From assembly GCA_029891345.1 (NCBI GenBank), contig CM056994.1:224453991-224517990 (forward strand): DNA of 64,000 nt. The letters are read 5' to 3'. Positions 25,565 to 33,080 of this stretch are shown one piece after another. Positions within the stretch are counted from its first letter, which is position 1. The number at the start of each line of letters is the position of its first letter. This stretch comes from Dryococelus australis (taxonomy: Eukaryota > Arthropoda > Insecta > Phasmatodea > Phasmatidae). The notes below the pieces were generated by a model. That model did not search any database. It worked only from the letters and a program-made list of their open reading frames with translations, and was not told where the DNA came from. The position numbers and the translations under genes were made by a program.

Positions 25565-28500
25565 TATTATATATTGGCGTCGTTGAAAGAAATTATCGTG
25601 TGAGGTAAGACGTTAAGGTGCTCACGTTCTTGAATCAGCGTTTAATGGGTAATTATGCGGAGAAAAGTACATCACACGAAAATAATTAATCTTCCTGTGG
25701 AACAGTTATTTTAATCTATCAGCACCCTATCCGGAACCAGAATTTGTGTGACTAAGGCGTCATATGTTCATGCTTGCATCAGAACTATATACCGTCGAAT
25801 AATTTAGTATTCAAATTTAATAGCAGTTGGTACAGACACAGCCGGCCACACGTACATTCACGCGCACACGTCTACAGGAAGGTAACTAATTGAGGTAGCT
25901 TTTTAAAGGTAAAAAAACTAAACATTCGCCGACATCAAGTATGTATAAATGACTGAAAATCGACCCTCATTACGGTCCGAATATGAATATTATTTTTAAA
26001 TGACTGCCTTGCAAACTCTGAAATTGATGCTCACCGATGCCAAAGTAACTTGAAATGCCGCAGTTTAGGTATTACATGTTGAGAATATTTCACAGTCGTA
26101 TTTTAACGAAATTCGGCAAACGAGTCGTACTATAGAAGAACGCGCTAGTGATAGTGATCATATCGCAATTTTCAAAATGGCATTCTCAGTAACACTATAC
26201 GCTGAGTTGTGATAACTCGAAATATTATGCAAATACCAAACTCTTTCCCGTTTAGTTTAGTACAGAAAGCATAGTGCTGAATAATTTCAAATTCTTCGGA
26301 AATTTGAACCGGTCAAAACAATTTTATCTGAATGCTGGTGTAACCTACATTTAGCTTGGTGTGATGTAGTAAATCTTGAGAATCATTTTAACGATTCAAT
26401 AAAAAAAGTTCATAGCTTGAAAAACACTGAGATCTTAAGCAAGTCCCGTATCCGACCACTTTGATCATTGTCAGCAGGAAAATAGGAGTCTTCGATAACA
26501 TAGTAATAACACATACCACAAATTATTTAGCTAATTTACCATCAAATTTAGTTTAAGATGAGCTTAGCATTATACAGAATTAATTCAAGATTTTTTCCAA
26601 GTTACTGTAAATAGAGTAACTTCAAAGTCTTTAAAGCATTCTTTCAAACATCTAAAAGCGTTTAACTAACCTGACCCAATATTTTATATGATTTCACAGA
26701 CCTTTGTGCCTTCCTCCATTTAAACTGAATTATACATATGCTTGTGAAATCACATTCTGTCTCTCTTTATTACGCTCCACCTCCTCCCTCAATAACTGGT
26801 TTCACTGATAATAATTACAGGGATATTGTAAAACTGATTTTAAATGAAATTCTCATTTAAATTTTTAAGAAACTCTATTCTTAATATTCTGGGGTGCAAT
26901 TTAACACAAGGATCACATTTCCCAAGACCTTAAATGACAAGATTGGCGGAATGTCTTAAAACGTGCATCAGATTAAAAAACTAAAGCTGTAGAAATGTGA
27001 ACAGTTTTCGTCTTCTAAAGAAACACATACATAAATCATGTTTCAAAGATTAAGACCACATCGCTGCAAAAAAAGGTGTAATTTTACATTTTGTATGTGG
27101 CAACAGTGTCTCCACCGACATTTGCGTATCTTTACACCTACATATGCCAATTCTTTTACTCTGCGTCCAAGTAAATTTATCCTACAAAATAGTAAAATAA
27201 CATATACTTTGTACAACCAACTTTACATAGAATGGTGTAAAATTACTATTACTATGTAGCAGAAAGTAAACTGCAACATTCGTATATTTTCTCACTACAG
27301 CAAGTAAATCTATACATTGCAATTGTAATTTCACCACTATGTATGTGTATTTTCTCACTAAAAAAAGTTAAAAAGCAGATTCACTGTAATTGTAATTACA
27401 CAATTTCTGTACATTTTTCGCTGTTTTACTAAGCAACTGCGTAATGTTAATTCGCATTCTTCGTTTGTGTATTTTTTATAGTGTTCATATTATTTTTAAT
27501 GTGCAATTTAACACCAACATTGTGTTTATTAAGCCATATATTCATGTATTTTCACCAAAGACATGTAGTACTTACTGGATTATTAAGAACATTTGTGTAA
27601 AATTTCCACATACTGTAGTTGTTTTTTCAAATTACACATACAAAATGTAAAATTACCAAAAATTGACATGTGTTAATTTAACCTTTTTTTACAGCTTACG
27701 CTAAATTTTCATCTAACATACAGTGAGTAAGTGAAGTGATTTGGACGGCTCTTAACATCGAGGTCTTGAGAGCCAATGAGGGTGATTAAGGTGAGTATGG
27801 AGAAGCGCCGGAATGAATGAGCGAGGGAAATGGGAGATCCCCGAAAAAAACCGCCGACCAACGGCATCGTCCCCCCGATTCCCACATTCGAAAATCCTGA
27901 GTGACATGGCCGGGGATTGAACCCGAATCGCCTTGGTGGGAGGTGAGTAGGCTAATTGCTCACCACCGTGGCCCATTTAACATACACTTATTAATCGATT
28001 TATCATATGTTTTTAATATTTTGTCGATAAAGTTATGTAAAAATTTGTTTGCAGACGTTGGCATTTACCTCAGTCCAAATGATTCCATCGCAAATAACTC
28101 AAATTATTTACATGTAACGAAAAGTATATACTGTGCACCAAATATTTCTCTTTTTTCTGGTAATTAAATTTTCCAGCAATTAAATTTGTTTGTCAAGAAA
28201 ACTGCAGGATTTTGTCAAAATCCAGTTTTTCAGCACTGATACACTGCTGATAACCTAAACAGCTACTTATTATGTCGGAAGAAAGTACGCTAATTAGTTG
28301 ACACTAGAAAAATCTATATCACCACACCAGAGAACAGTAAACTAACTTTTCATTGTAAAAAAAGTGGGAATCTTACTTTGGATCGTTCAAAGCTTCATTC
28401 AAAGTCCAGTACACTGAAGCTTCACTAATGTTTTCGAAATCCAATTGCAGTGCATAACCGGCATCAACAGCCCGCTGAACGTTCATTTGCTGATCAGCAA

Positions 28501-30225
28501 AAATAGGAATGCCAACTAGTGGAACTCCATTGTACATTGCTTCTTGAGAGCCGAGCAAGCCACCATGTGTCATGAAAAGTCGAATATTTGGATGTCCTAG
28601 AAGAGAGAAAAAGAGCTGTTCACGTTATTGAATTAGACACTAATGGACCCTGCAAGTGTAAAATCAACGTGAATACCTAAAACATCTGATTGTGGCAACC
28701 ATTTAGAAATCTTTACATTTTCTGGACCACCTGGAAGGTTTTCTTCAAACTTCCACAGAACTCTTTGTTTCAGTTTAGCGAAAACTTTCAGAAAAGCTTC
28801 CCGTTTATCAACACTCATTTCAGAACTCTTCAAATTAGAACCCATGCTGAAATATATCACGCCATTTTTGGAATCATCCAAAAATTTCTGAATATCCTGA
28901 AACACAAAAAAAGTTATCAAATATTGTTTACTCACAAACAAACACGTTTAGTTAAAAATACTTGTAATTATTACCTGGGGCAGTTTCTTCGGCGGCTTGA
29001 CATGCATTCCGCCCACTTCGATCAAACTGGGTACCTTAGGTCTGGGGAAGTCATGACTTACGTGCGTATTTAGGAGCAGAAGAGATGTGTTCCGAAAAAT
29101 ATCAACAAGTGGTGGTAAATTGCTTACATTACTGAAGTATTTTCTCATAATTGCTTCTTGAGCTGGTATGAAATATATGTAATGACCAACTGTTCCTAGA
29201 AAATTAATTATGGTATTGTGAAGTCTTTGGAAGAATGTCATATGATCGTTGTAACTCAACAATGGACTAGGAACATAAGAGTATGGAAACGGATCACCAA
29301 CAGCATCTTTGATGTTTTCAGTTCCCGAAAATGTTGCAACGCATACAAATGGGGCATTAAATTTGTGAGAAAATGCTAAAAGAGCTTCGTTTATAAAATA
29401 ATTCCGTAACAATTAAATCAAAACTGTCGTTTGGAGAATTTATCACCTTTTGAACATTTGGACTTTTAAGTGTCATTTCTGATATGAGGTTTCCCACAGA
29501 CCACATGAACATCGTCAGTACAAGAGGATTCATATCTTTCAGATCATACATATTTTGATGTGCACCTGCAAAGATAAACAGAGATAACTACAAAATTACC
29601 GGTTACTATTCAGTTTTTATCAAAAATAACAGACAAGACTAATTTGACATTATTAGAGACTCTTAACATTACGCGTTTCAATTCTGTACCGAAGTAGATA
29701 GTACACAAGTATAGGTTATTTTGGCGTGTCTCAGTGGACCTCCGCTCATCCTACACGCAGAATTCACAGCCAACAGAAAAAATTCAACACTGTGGCATCT
29801 TAATTCCATGCGGCAGGATGGAACAGGAGAATGAGTTCTGCCTGTGGCGGCAGCCGCTGAACAAGTGACCTCTGTAAAGAGAACTGCGGAGTCTAAATTA
29901 GTGCCGTTCTATAATGCGAAATGATAGAGCCTCTAAACATCAGGTATATAAATAATTCCTATGTGAATATATGCATACCTAAAAGAGTTTCCATGTCAAC
30001 TTCAGTTGCTATCTGGGTGTAATTTGATGGCACTTCCTTGAGAGGCTTTGCAGTAATAACAGTAACTTCGTGACCTCTTTCTGCGAGTTCTTTCAATATA
30101 GAGGACATTATAATGGTGTGGCTTGGAGCTTGTAGTGGTGAAATTCCTAGAATACGAGCAGCGTCGCATAAAGCCACACATACGACCAACAGCTGCGCTA
30201 GTCTGGAAAGAAGAAAGCGGCCCAT
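8829..30225 (-). CDS. UDP-glycosyltransferase (UGT), five exons, one frameshift
   Basis: Transfers a sugar from a UDP-sugar to small lipophilic acceptors; insect UGTs act in the ER membrane in detoxification and pigment or hormone conjugation. Exons on the minus strand are 30,225-29,979, 29,565-28,975, 28,896-28,677, 28,596-28,377 and 9,126-8,829, all with GT-AG junctions and matching phases (1, 0, 1, 2). Length would be about 524 codons, normal for the family. A signal peptide occupies about residues 1-22, the catalytic-type His lies in APSHT (residue 36), and the UGT signature starts at about residue 363 in exon 4 ([20 protein letters not shown], with ADQQMN). A membrane helix spans about 478-501 and a short basic tail ends KKRN, a dilysine ER-retrieval type ending. 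Exon 2 contains one extra base in an A-run at 29,395-29,398 that shifts the frame. This is a recent pseudogenising hit or a homopolymer sequencing error. Confidence 0.92.
9139..9161. repeat. (CA)n tract at the UGT exon 5 acceptor
   Basis: CA repeat preceded by a run of A on the plus strand. On the transcribed minus strand this reads (TG)n-T10-AG, so the microsatellite supplies the polypyrimidine-like tract of the last 3' splice site. Confidence 0.85.
9273..9500 (+). mobile_element. tRNA-derived SINE, copy 1
   Basis: A tRNA-like head contains a Pol III B box (gggttcgattccc) about 50 bases after an A-box-like stretch (taacggtcagactac). The body (ggtcggcagcttttctcgggaatctcccgtttccctcg-type sequence and catcggctctcaacatgtcgatgtgaag) matches the reverse complement of 27,740-27,978. 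Two diverged copies of the same body and head establish a repeat family. Confidence 0.85.
9501..10530. other. UGT last intron, left part
   Basis: AT-rich intronic sequence between the SINE and the Polinton left end. No coding motif was seen on either strand. Confidence 0.6.
10760..11045. repeat. Tandem duplication inside the left TIR, period about 144 bp
   Basis: The block tgtgtagtttggtgcaagag begins at 10,760 and again at 10,904. Each is followed by a G-rich stretch and gtactgaggtgtgat. The right TIR has only one copy of the corresponding block (near 24,890-25,025), so the duplication arose on one side only. Confidence 0.85.
11255..11470. repeat. Degenerate subterminal repeats in the left TIR
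   Basis: Three related segments contain the pattern agct-ctggtgt-ataaagaaatcaag followed by caacga-t, at about 11,283, 11,352 and 11,417. The counterparts are present in inverted orientation in the right TIR at about 24,270-24,440. Confidence 0.65.
12068..13150 (-). pseudogene. Decayed Polinton ORF, coiled-coil type, downstream of the ATPase
   Basis: Reading leftwards on the minus strand, several blocks look coding and amphipathic although stops and shifts separate them: [20 protein letters not shown] near 12,600, [18 protein letters not shown] near 12,500, and a C-terminal part at 12,271-12,068 with [20 protein letters not shown] and a basic [12 protein letters not shown] stretch. The plus-strand 138-codon frame at 12,683-13,099 is probably the antisense shadow. 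The end overlaps the inner TIR edge. Function is unknown; the position next to the ATPase suggests a Polinton structural or accessory protein. Confidence 0.5.
13166..13750 (-). pseudogene. Polinton packaging ATPase (FtsK/HerA, A32-like)
   Basis: This ATPase class drives DNA into the capsid. From Met at 13,750 a single frame runs to a stop at 13,166 with two internal stop codons (TGA at 13,502-13,504, TAG at 13,406-13,408). Walker A is at residues 32-39, GPSSCGKA, with the usual Thr/Ser after Lys replaced by Ala. Walker B is FVFDDGW just before the second stop, followed by [10 protein letters not shown] and a YLLQSY stretch typical of the family. The C-terminal part is shortened compared with relatives. 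It lies on the opposite strand to the capsid-gene block. Both stops and the Walker A change mean it is non-functional. Confidence 0.88.
13940..14176 (+). pseudogene. Polinton phospholipase A2-domain protein (parvovirus VP1-like)
   Basis: The PLA2 domain of viral capsid proteins helps particles leave endosomes. The readable piece has the catalytic His-Asp in [16 protein letters not shown]. The calcium-loop motif is altered (YCRPR where the family has a Gly-rich loop). One stop interrupts the frame before a region [12 protein letters not shown], and the frame ends at 14,176. No upstream start region is preserved. The gene is immediately followed by the pX-like and protease relics, the same order as in the second Polinton fragment of this window. 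Confidence 0.8.
14250..14412 (+). pseudogene. Polinton pX/pVI-like small glycine-rich protein
   Basis: A short frame reads [20 protein letters not shown] and then a MYPKPYK block. In Polintons a hydrophobic Gly/Ala stretch followed by a GLYLxPYKG-type end belongs to a small virion protein compared with adenovirus pX/pVI. The middle of the protein is missing here. An overlapping longer frame across this DNA starting at 14,274 is in a different phase and only becomes real protease sequence after about 14,400. Confidence 0.6.
14405..14745 (+). pseudogene. Polinton adenain-like cysteine protease
   Basis: Virion-maturation protease of the adenovirus/ULP1 fold. The first block reads [20 protein letters not shown], then ECVIVNLD, and the catalytic His in NKGTHC (family usually GTHW). 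A shift near 14,600 moves the next block (DSFGDLRPP) into another frame, and a CGHLC motif holding the nucleophile Cys follows near 14,705-14,722, directly before a stop. All three active-site segments are still recognisable but are no longer in one frame. Confidence 0.85.
14785..15492 (+). pseudogene. Polinton penton/minor-capsid-like protein, with internal inversion
   Basis: The start at 14,785 gives [12 protein letters not shown], the usual opening of this conserved Polinton protein, then [12 protein letters not shown]. The middle is disrupted by an inverted duplication (14,897-14,955 versus 15,021-15,078). Recognisable sequence resumes with [15 protein letters not shown] and [12 protein letters not shown], and a second frame at 15,214-15,492 carries the C-terminal region [16 protein letters not shown] and a run of beta-strand-like segments. 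Assignment as minor capsid or penton-like rests on gene order and family memory, not on a search. Confidence 0.72.
14897..15078. repeat. Inverted repeat inside the penton-like gene
   Basis: Left arm 14,897-14,955 and right arm 15,021-15,078 are reverse complements with about 90 percent identity, separated by 65 bases. The right arm is in coding orientation in the gene and the left arm is the inverted copy. Confidence 0.92.
15537..15764 (+). pseudogene. Small Polinton ORF between penton-like and capsid genes
   Basis: Starts [12 protein letters not shown] and runs in one frame with one stop (15,690-15,692) to [16 protein letters not shown], ending just inside the capsid gene start. Related Polintons have a short ORF here ending in a similar NxxFLxxLGY motif. 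No function is known to me. The overlap with the following capsid start is compact and virus-like. Confidence 0.5.
15745..16935 (+). pseudogene. Polinton major capsid protein (double jelly roll)
   Basis: Hexon-type capsid subunit. It starts at 15,745 ([15 protein letters not shown]) and is split by an early stop and several shifts. Blocks in family order are: [16 protein letters not shown] and [12 protein letters not shown] (15,870-16,060); [23 protein letters not shown] (16,220-16,340); [19 protein letters not shown] (about 16,610-16,670); and a C-terminal block with VRKQNDAI and [12 protein letters not shown] (about 16,780-16,900). The collinear order across about 1.2 kb makes the assignment strong although no intact frame remains. 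Confidence 0.85.
17047..17700 (+). pseudogene. Decayed Polinton ORF of unknown function
   Basis: A frame from 17,047 reads [20 protein letters not shown], then [19 protein letters not shown] and, after stops, [15 protein letters not shown] and [12 protein letters not shown]. It resembles a short uncharacterised protein I associate with arthropod Polintons, but the memory is weak. The 3' part ([12 protein letters not shown] near 17,600) may belong to the same gene. Confidence 0.4.
17701..19360. other. Polinton interior without recognised genes
   Basis: AT-rich with only short frames. I looked for polymerase B motifs (DxxSLYPS, YGDTDS type) and integrase blocks on both strands and saw none. 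Confidence 0.5.
19545..20197 (+). CDS. Proline-rich octapeptide-repeat ORF in the Polinton cargo region
   Basis: From Met 19,545 a frame passes through a Gly/Phe segment ([13 protein letters not shown]) into about a dozen 8-residue repeats of the type TSGLPPPM (24-nt DNA repeat catcaggcttgccacctccaa), then a second repeat type ([13 protein letters not shown]) and a Ser/Thr tail to a stop at 20,197. One unit at about 19,892 reads gccacccc instead of gccacctcc, a one-base loss that splits the frame in two. The plus strand has no stops apart from this shift, while the antisense frame has at least two. No family is recognised. It could be an extended structural or fibre-like protein, or simply a minisatellite that happens to be open. 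Confidence 0.4.
19700..20130. repeat. 24-bp minisatellite
   Basis: About 17 imperfect copies of a 24-base unit (ccacctccaatgacatcaggcttg type) that grade into a gcctcgatgctgcctccagc-type unit. This is the DNA basis of the proline-rich reading frame. Confidence 0.9.
20600..21370. repeat. Degenerate tandem repeat, aatgaatttcaggtgtaaa type
   Basis: The block aa(t/c)gaatttcag(a/g)tgtaa recurs at irregular spacing of roughly 40-75 bases, alternating with gtttaaagttttt and gtaaactttgtaatgatttt. The open frames here are by-products of the repeat. Confidence 0.8.
21405..21760. repeat. Tandem repeat, period about 86 bp
   Basis: Units consist of aaatgtctttaaaacaagtag, agaaatgtcttttaaaaaatgg, ttattaacaattatcttgg and aaaacaaatggttagta. 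About four copies are present. The first full ones are nearly identical (21,467-21,640) and later ones are diverged. Confidence 0.88.
21761..23604. other. Polinton right interior, no genes recognised
   Basis: No coding motif was seen. A GC-richer block at about 22,990-23,370 contains a tRNA B-box-like agggttcaaattccaa near 23,045-23,060 and may be a SINE relic inserted in the element. Confidence 0.45.
23605..25251. repeat. Polinton right terminal inverted repeat
   Basis: Reverse-complement match to 10,531-12,110, with single copies of the block duplicated on the left. It ends in ccactact at 25,251. Confidence 0.93.
25437..25560. repeat. (TG)n/(TA)n microsatellite
   Basis: A TG run passes through interrupted TATG units into pure TA. 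It lies about 190 bases outside the Polinton right end, still in the UGT intron. Confidence 0.97.
25561..27739. other. UGT last intron, right part
   Basis: AT-rich, without recognised coding or RNA features. Short frames at 27,038-27,650 lack motifs. Confidence 0.6.
27740..27978 (-). mobile_element. tRNA-derived SINE, copy 2
   Basis: On the minus strand the head contains a B box (gggttcaatcccc) preceded by ggtgagcaattagcctactc, then a body parallel to copy 1 at 9,273-9,500 (gttggtcggcgg, cggggatctcccatttccctcg, cattggctctcaagacctcgatgttaagagcc). Opposite orientation to copy 1. Confidence 0.85.
28377..28596 (-). other. UGT exon 4: signature motif
   Basis: 220 nt. The acceptor is cttctag before 28,596 and the donor CCAAA|GTAAGA. 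It contains the UGT family signature that binds UDP-sugar: [27 protein letters not shown] and the following amphipathic segment. The donor opens the giant last intron. Confidence 0.94.
28677..28896 (-). other. UGT exon 3: start of the sugar-donor domain
   Basis: 220 nt. The acceptor is gtttcag before 28,896 and the donor TTTTAG|GTATTC. It encodes the first part of the UDP-sugar-binding Rossmann half ([10 protein letters not shown], then [11 protein letters not shown] and WLPQSDVLG), all standard UGT blocks. Confidence 0.93.
28975..29565 (-). other. UGT exon 2: acceptor-binding domain, contains the frameshift
   Basis: The acceptor is tttgcag before 29,565 and the donor is CCCCAG|GTAATA at 28,975. 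The exon encodes most of the N-terminal, acceptor-binding half. Family sequence is clear on both sides of 29,395-29,398 ([13 protein letters not shown] before, [16 protein letters not shown] after) but in different frames. A run of four A on the plus strand occupies the spot where three would keep the frame. Confidence 0.9.
29979..30225 (-). other. UGT exon 1: signal peptide and N-terminal domain
   Basis: Begins at ATG 30,225 with a hydrophobic leader ([20 protein letters not shown]) that should direct the protein into the ER. It continues with [14 protein letters not shown], where the His is the usual catalytic base position of UGTs. The donor at 29,978-29,977 (G|GTATGC) leaves phase 1 and joins exon 2 to form a Gly codon. 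Confidence 0.92.
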
Positions 30226-31000
30226 CGTGCCTAATCAGAACGTTTCTTCCTGAAAAAAACAAAAAAATACTTTTTGAAAATTATTTACCATCATAATTAT
30301 GTTACTTCCATATATCTATCACACTTATTTATTTTAACACTCCAATCGCCACTGAACGGCTCCCTAGCGACCAATAGAGCGGCTTAAATTAACACTTTAA
30401 AATTTAAAAATATGTCATGCCAAAGTCATTGACCTTAAATAGGATATTTCCACAATATATAATATACGAGAAAAGTAGAGGGATTGCAATTTTTATCATT
30501 AAACTAATTTAATTATTCCACACTTTTTTCTCATGTACAGTATATTACTATATCAGTTTTATGATCAATAGACTAGTTTTACAAATTCGTTAGAAAAGTT
30601 AGTAGTACGTGAATTATTTATTGTTTAAAATTATCTCAAATAAATCGAAATATAAAGATATACTTTTGAAAATAAATAATTAACTTGTATTTTGGTACAT
30701 TTTGCAGCAATATTTTTTTGTTACGATGTTAGTGAAACTGAGAATGAAAAGATTTAATGACTTCTTTTTATACAACATCACCTTTATATCATTAAAAGCA
30801 TTTTGCTATTTTTTTTAGTATTGTTGTAGAGTATAACTGTCCACCCTAAAGTTACCGTTACAACAAAAGAGCCTACTTTCCTCTACATAGATGCAAATCA
30901 TTTTGATGAAGTTCTTAGAAGGTTAAATTGTAGGTGGATCTTAACATCTTGTTGACAGAGATATTATTAGATATTTGACCAGTACCGAATGCCATACTAG
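30226..31000. other. Upstream region of the UGT gene
   Basis: Sequence 5' of the UGT start codon. No TATA box or other promoter element can be assigned with confidence in this uniformly AT-rich DNA. Confidence 0.4.
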
Positions 31001-33080
31001 AGAGGCAGTTACAATTCGATACATACCTTAGGATTCGGGGTATTAACTTCGGTTTTTATTAGTATAAAGTGTTAATAGACTGGGTTTACCAACATCAAAT
31101 ATTTACAGGAACATCATTCTGAAAACAAATGCATTAGTCACTTAAATACTGCACGTTTACATGGCCTACTGTACCACTACTTGTGTGCAGAATATAGTGA
31201 AAATAAGTTTGACTGATTCCCGAGATATGGCATAAAAGCTGTGTTGTCTCATTTGGAATTTGGCGCTATAGTAAAAAATATCTAAAACTGGTTCTGTAAA
31301 GGCACACTTGATGCTTATAGTAGATACAATCAGCATATAAAGTTAGGTTGAGTTCTGTCAAACTATTTCATGTGACTGACTTACCTAAATTGTTTATATG
31401 CGGGTTTATACGGCCCACTGTAGTACTACTTGTGTAGAGAATTTGGAGGGAATTAGTTGATTGGTTCCCGACATATGACATAAATGTTAAATCTGGTATT
31501 ATCTTTCAACAAGGTGGCCAAAATATATCTCTACAAGCAATTTTTAGTTCTTCTAATAGATATTCTCGCTATAAAAAGTTTAATGTAAATTGGTTAAATA
31601 ATTTAATATATATGACAAACTTTTCTACATTATTTATATGGCACCCATATTGTAAATATGGCCAGACACACATTGAACGTGTAAGTTTACATGGCCTATT
31701 GTAACACTACTTGTGTGCAAAACTAGATGGTAATCGGTTGATTGGTCCCCGACATACGGCATAAAGCTCAATTTTCTCGTGTGGCGCTACTTTAATTAAT
31801 AGAGAACAAAATTGTTACGTATTTACATATTCTGTGTCTGTCATAGATATTTCTAGACATTAAGTTCGCTTTGAAATTGTATGATTCAAATAGCATGCTA
31901 AACAAAAATATTTACATGGCTGTTATTTTAAAAATTTGTGACTAAATTCGAAAGTCATATAAATTTAAATGGGATACAATTTGGATCTGGATTTTATGAG
32001 TAGTAGTTATCCCCCCCCCCCTCCAAAAAATAGGACACAAAAGTTAATATTTCAAATGACGGACAACTGAGCTTATGTATTAGGCCTAGCTCATTTGAAG
32101 CTTACACAAATACTGCCAGCATTCAAGTTTAGATGTGTTGTAGTGATTCGTAGGGATAGCATACTGTGCTAAAATGTTCATATGGCCTCTAATTTGAAAA
32201 TAAGTGCTTGGCACTCTAAAAATATAGCCTCTCAATTTACAGGATCTACCACAGTATTATGTATTTGCCGACATAAGTAGGCATCAGGTGTTCGTTTCCT
32301 GAGATATAGCCTAACAAAACTTAATTTATTAATGTAGCACAATCTTACAAAATGGTGGGAAAAAAGAGGCCCTATGTAGACATTTAATTGCTGTAATAGA
32401 TACTGCCATCACGAAAAGTTAAGTTGAAATTGGTTTCGTTGTTTCAAAAATATAGCATTCTGTAACATATTTATATTGCCACCAATTTGAAAATAAGTGT
32501 CAGACCCAAATAAAACCTGTCATTTTACATGCCCAACCGTAGTACTGCTTGTTTACCAAATTTTGTAATAATCGGTTGATTGTTTCCTGAGATATGACAA
32601 AATTTGATTTATTCTTGTGGTACTATTTTACAAAATGGACAAAAGAAGCTCCGTATAGACAAATTAGATTATTCTAAAAGAAACTGCGAGCATACGAAGG
32701 CAATTTGAAATTGGTTCAATGGTTTCGTAGCTATAGAATACTTAGTTAAAATACCTATACTGCCGCCATTTTGAAAATAAGTGTCTTGACCACTTAAACA
32801 ATTCAGTTTATATGGCCTACTGTAGTATTACTTGAGTGCCAAATTTGGCAGGAATAGTTCTTTTTCCCCGAGACATGACATAACATCTTTATTTTTCACC
32901 TGGTGTTACCTTAAAAAATGGCTGATAATGAGGCTCTGTGTCAACACATTTGATGGTTATAATAAATACTTTCATCATAAAAATTTTGGTCTAGCTTGTT
33001 AAATATAGCAAATGAACCTAACAATATTTATAAAGCCGCCATTTTTAGAATCAGTGCCTCATGGAAGCGGTTTACATACA
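31000..33080. repeat. Degenerate satellite-like array, period about 283 bp
   Basis: The block acatggcctactgtagtactacttgtgtgc recurs at about 31,160, 31,407, 31,689, 32,238, 32,526 and 32,811, each followed about 30 bases later by ttgattggttcccgagatatggcata and then by aatggc/aaaatgg and attttgaaaataagtgtc blocks. The gap 31,689-32,238 is about two periods, with a badly eroded unit between. Short frames inside are not genes. Confidence 0.88.

Noticed and set aside
30002-30262. 86-codon minus-strand frame overlapping UGT exon 1
   Set aside because: It lacks any family motif and overlaps the signal peptide and catalytic His of the UGT in another phase.
31000-33080. CRISPR-like array
   Set aside because: Repeats are long, diverged and lack short unique spacers; this is eukaryotic satellite-type DNA.
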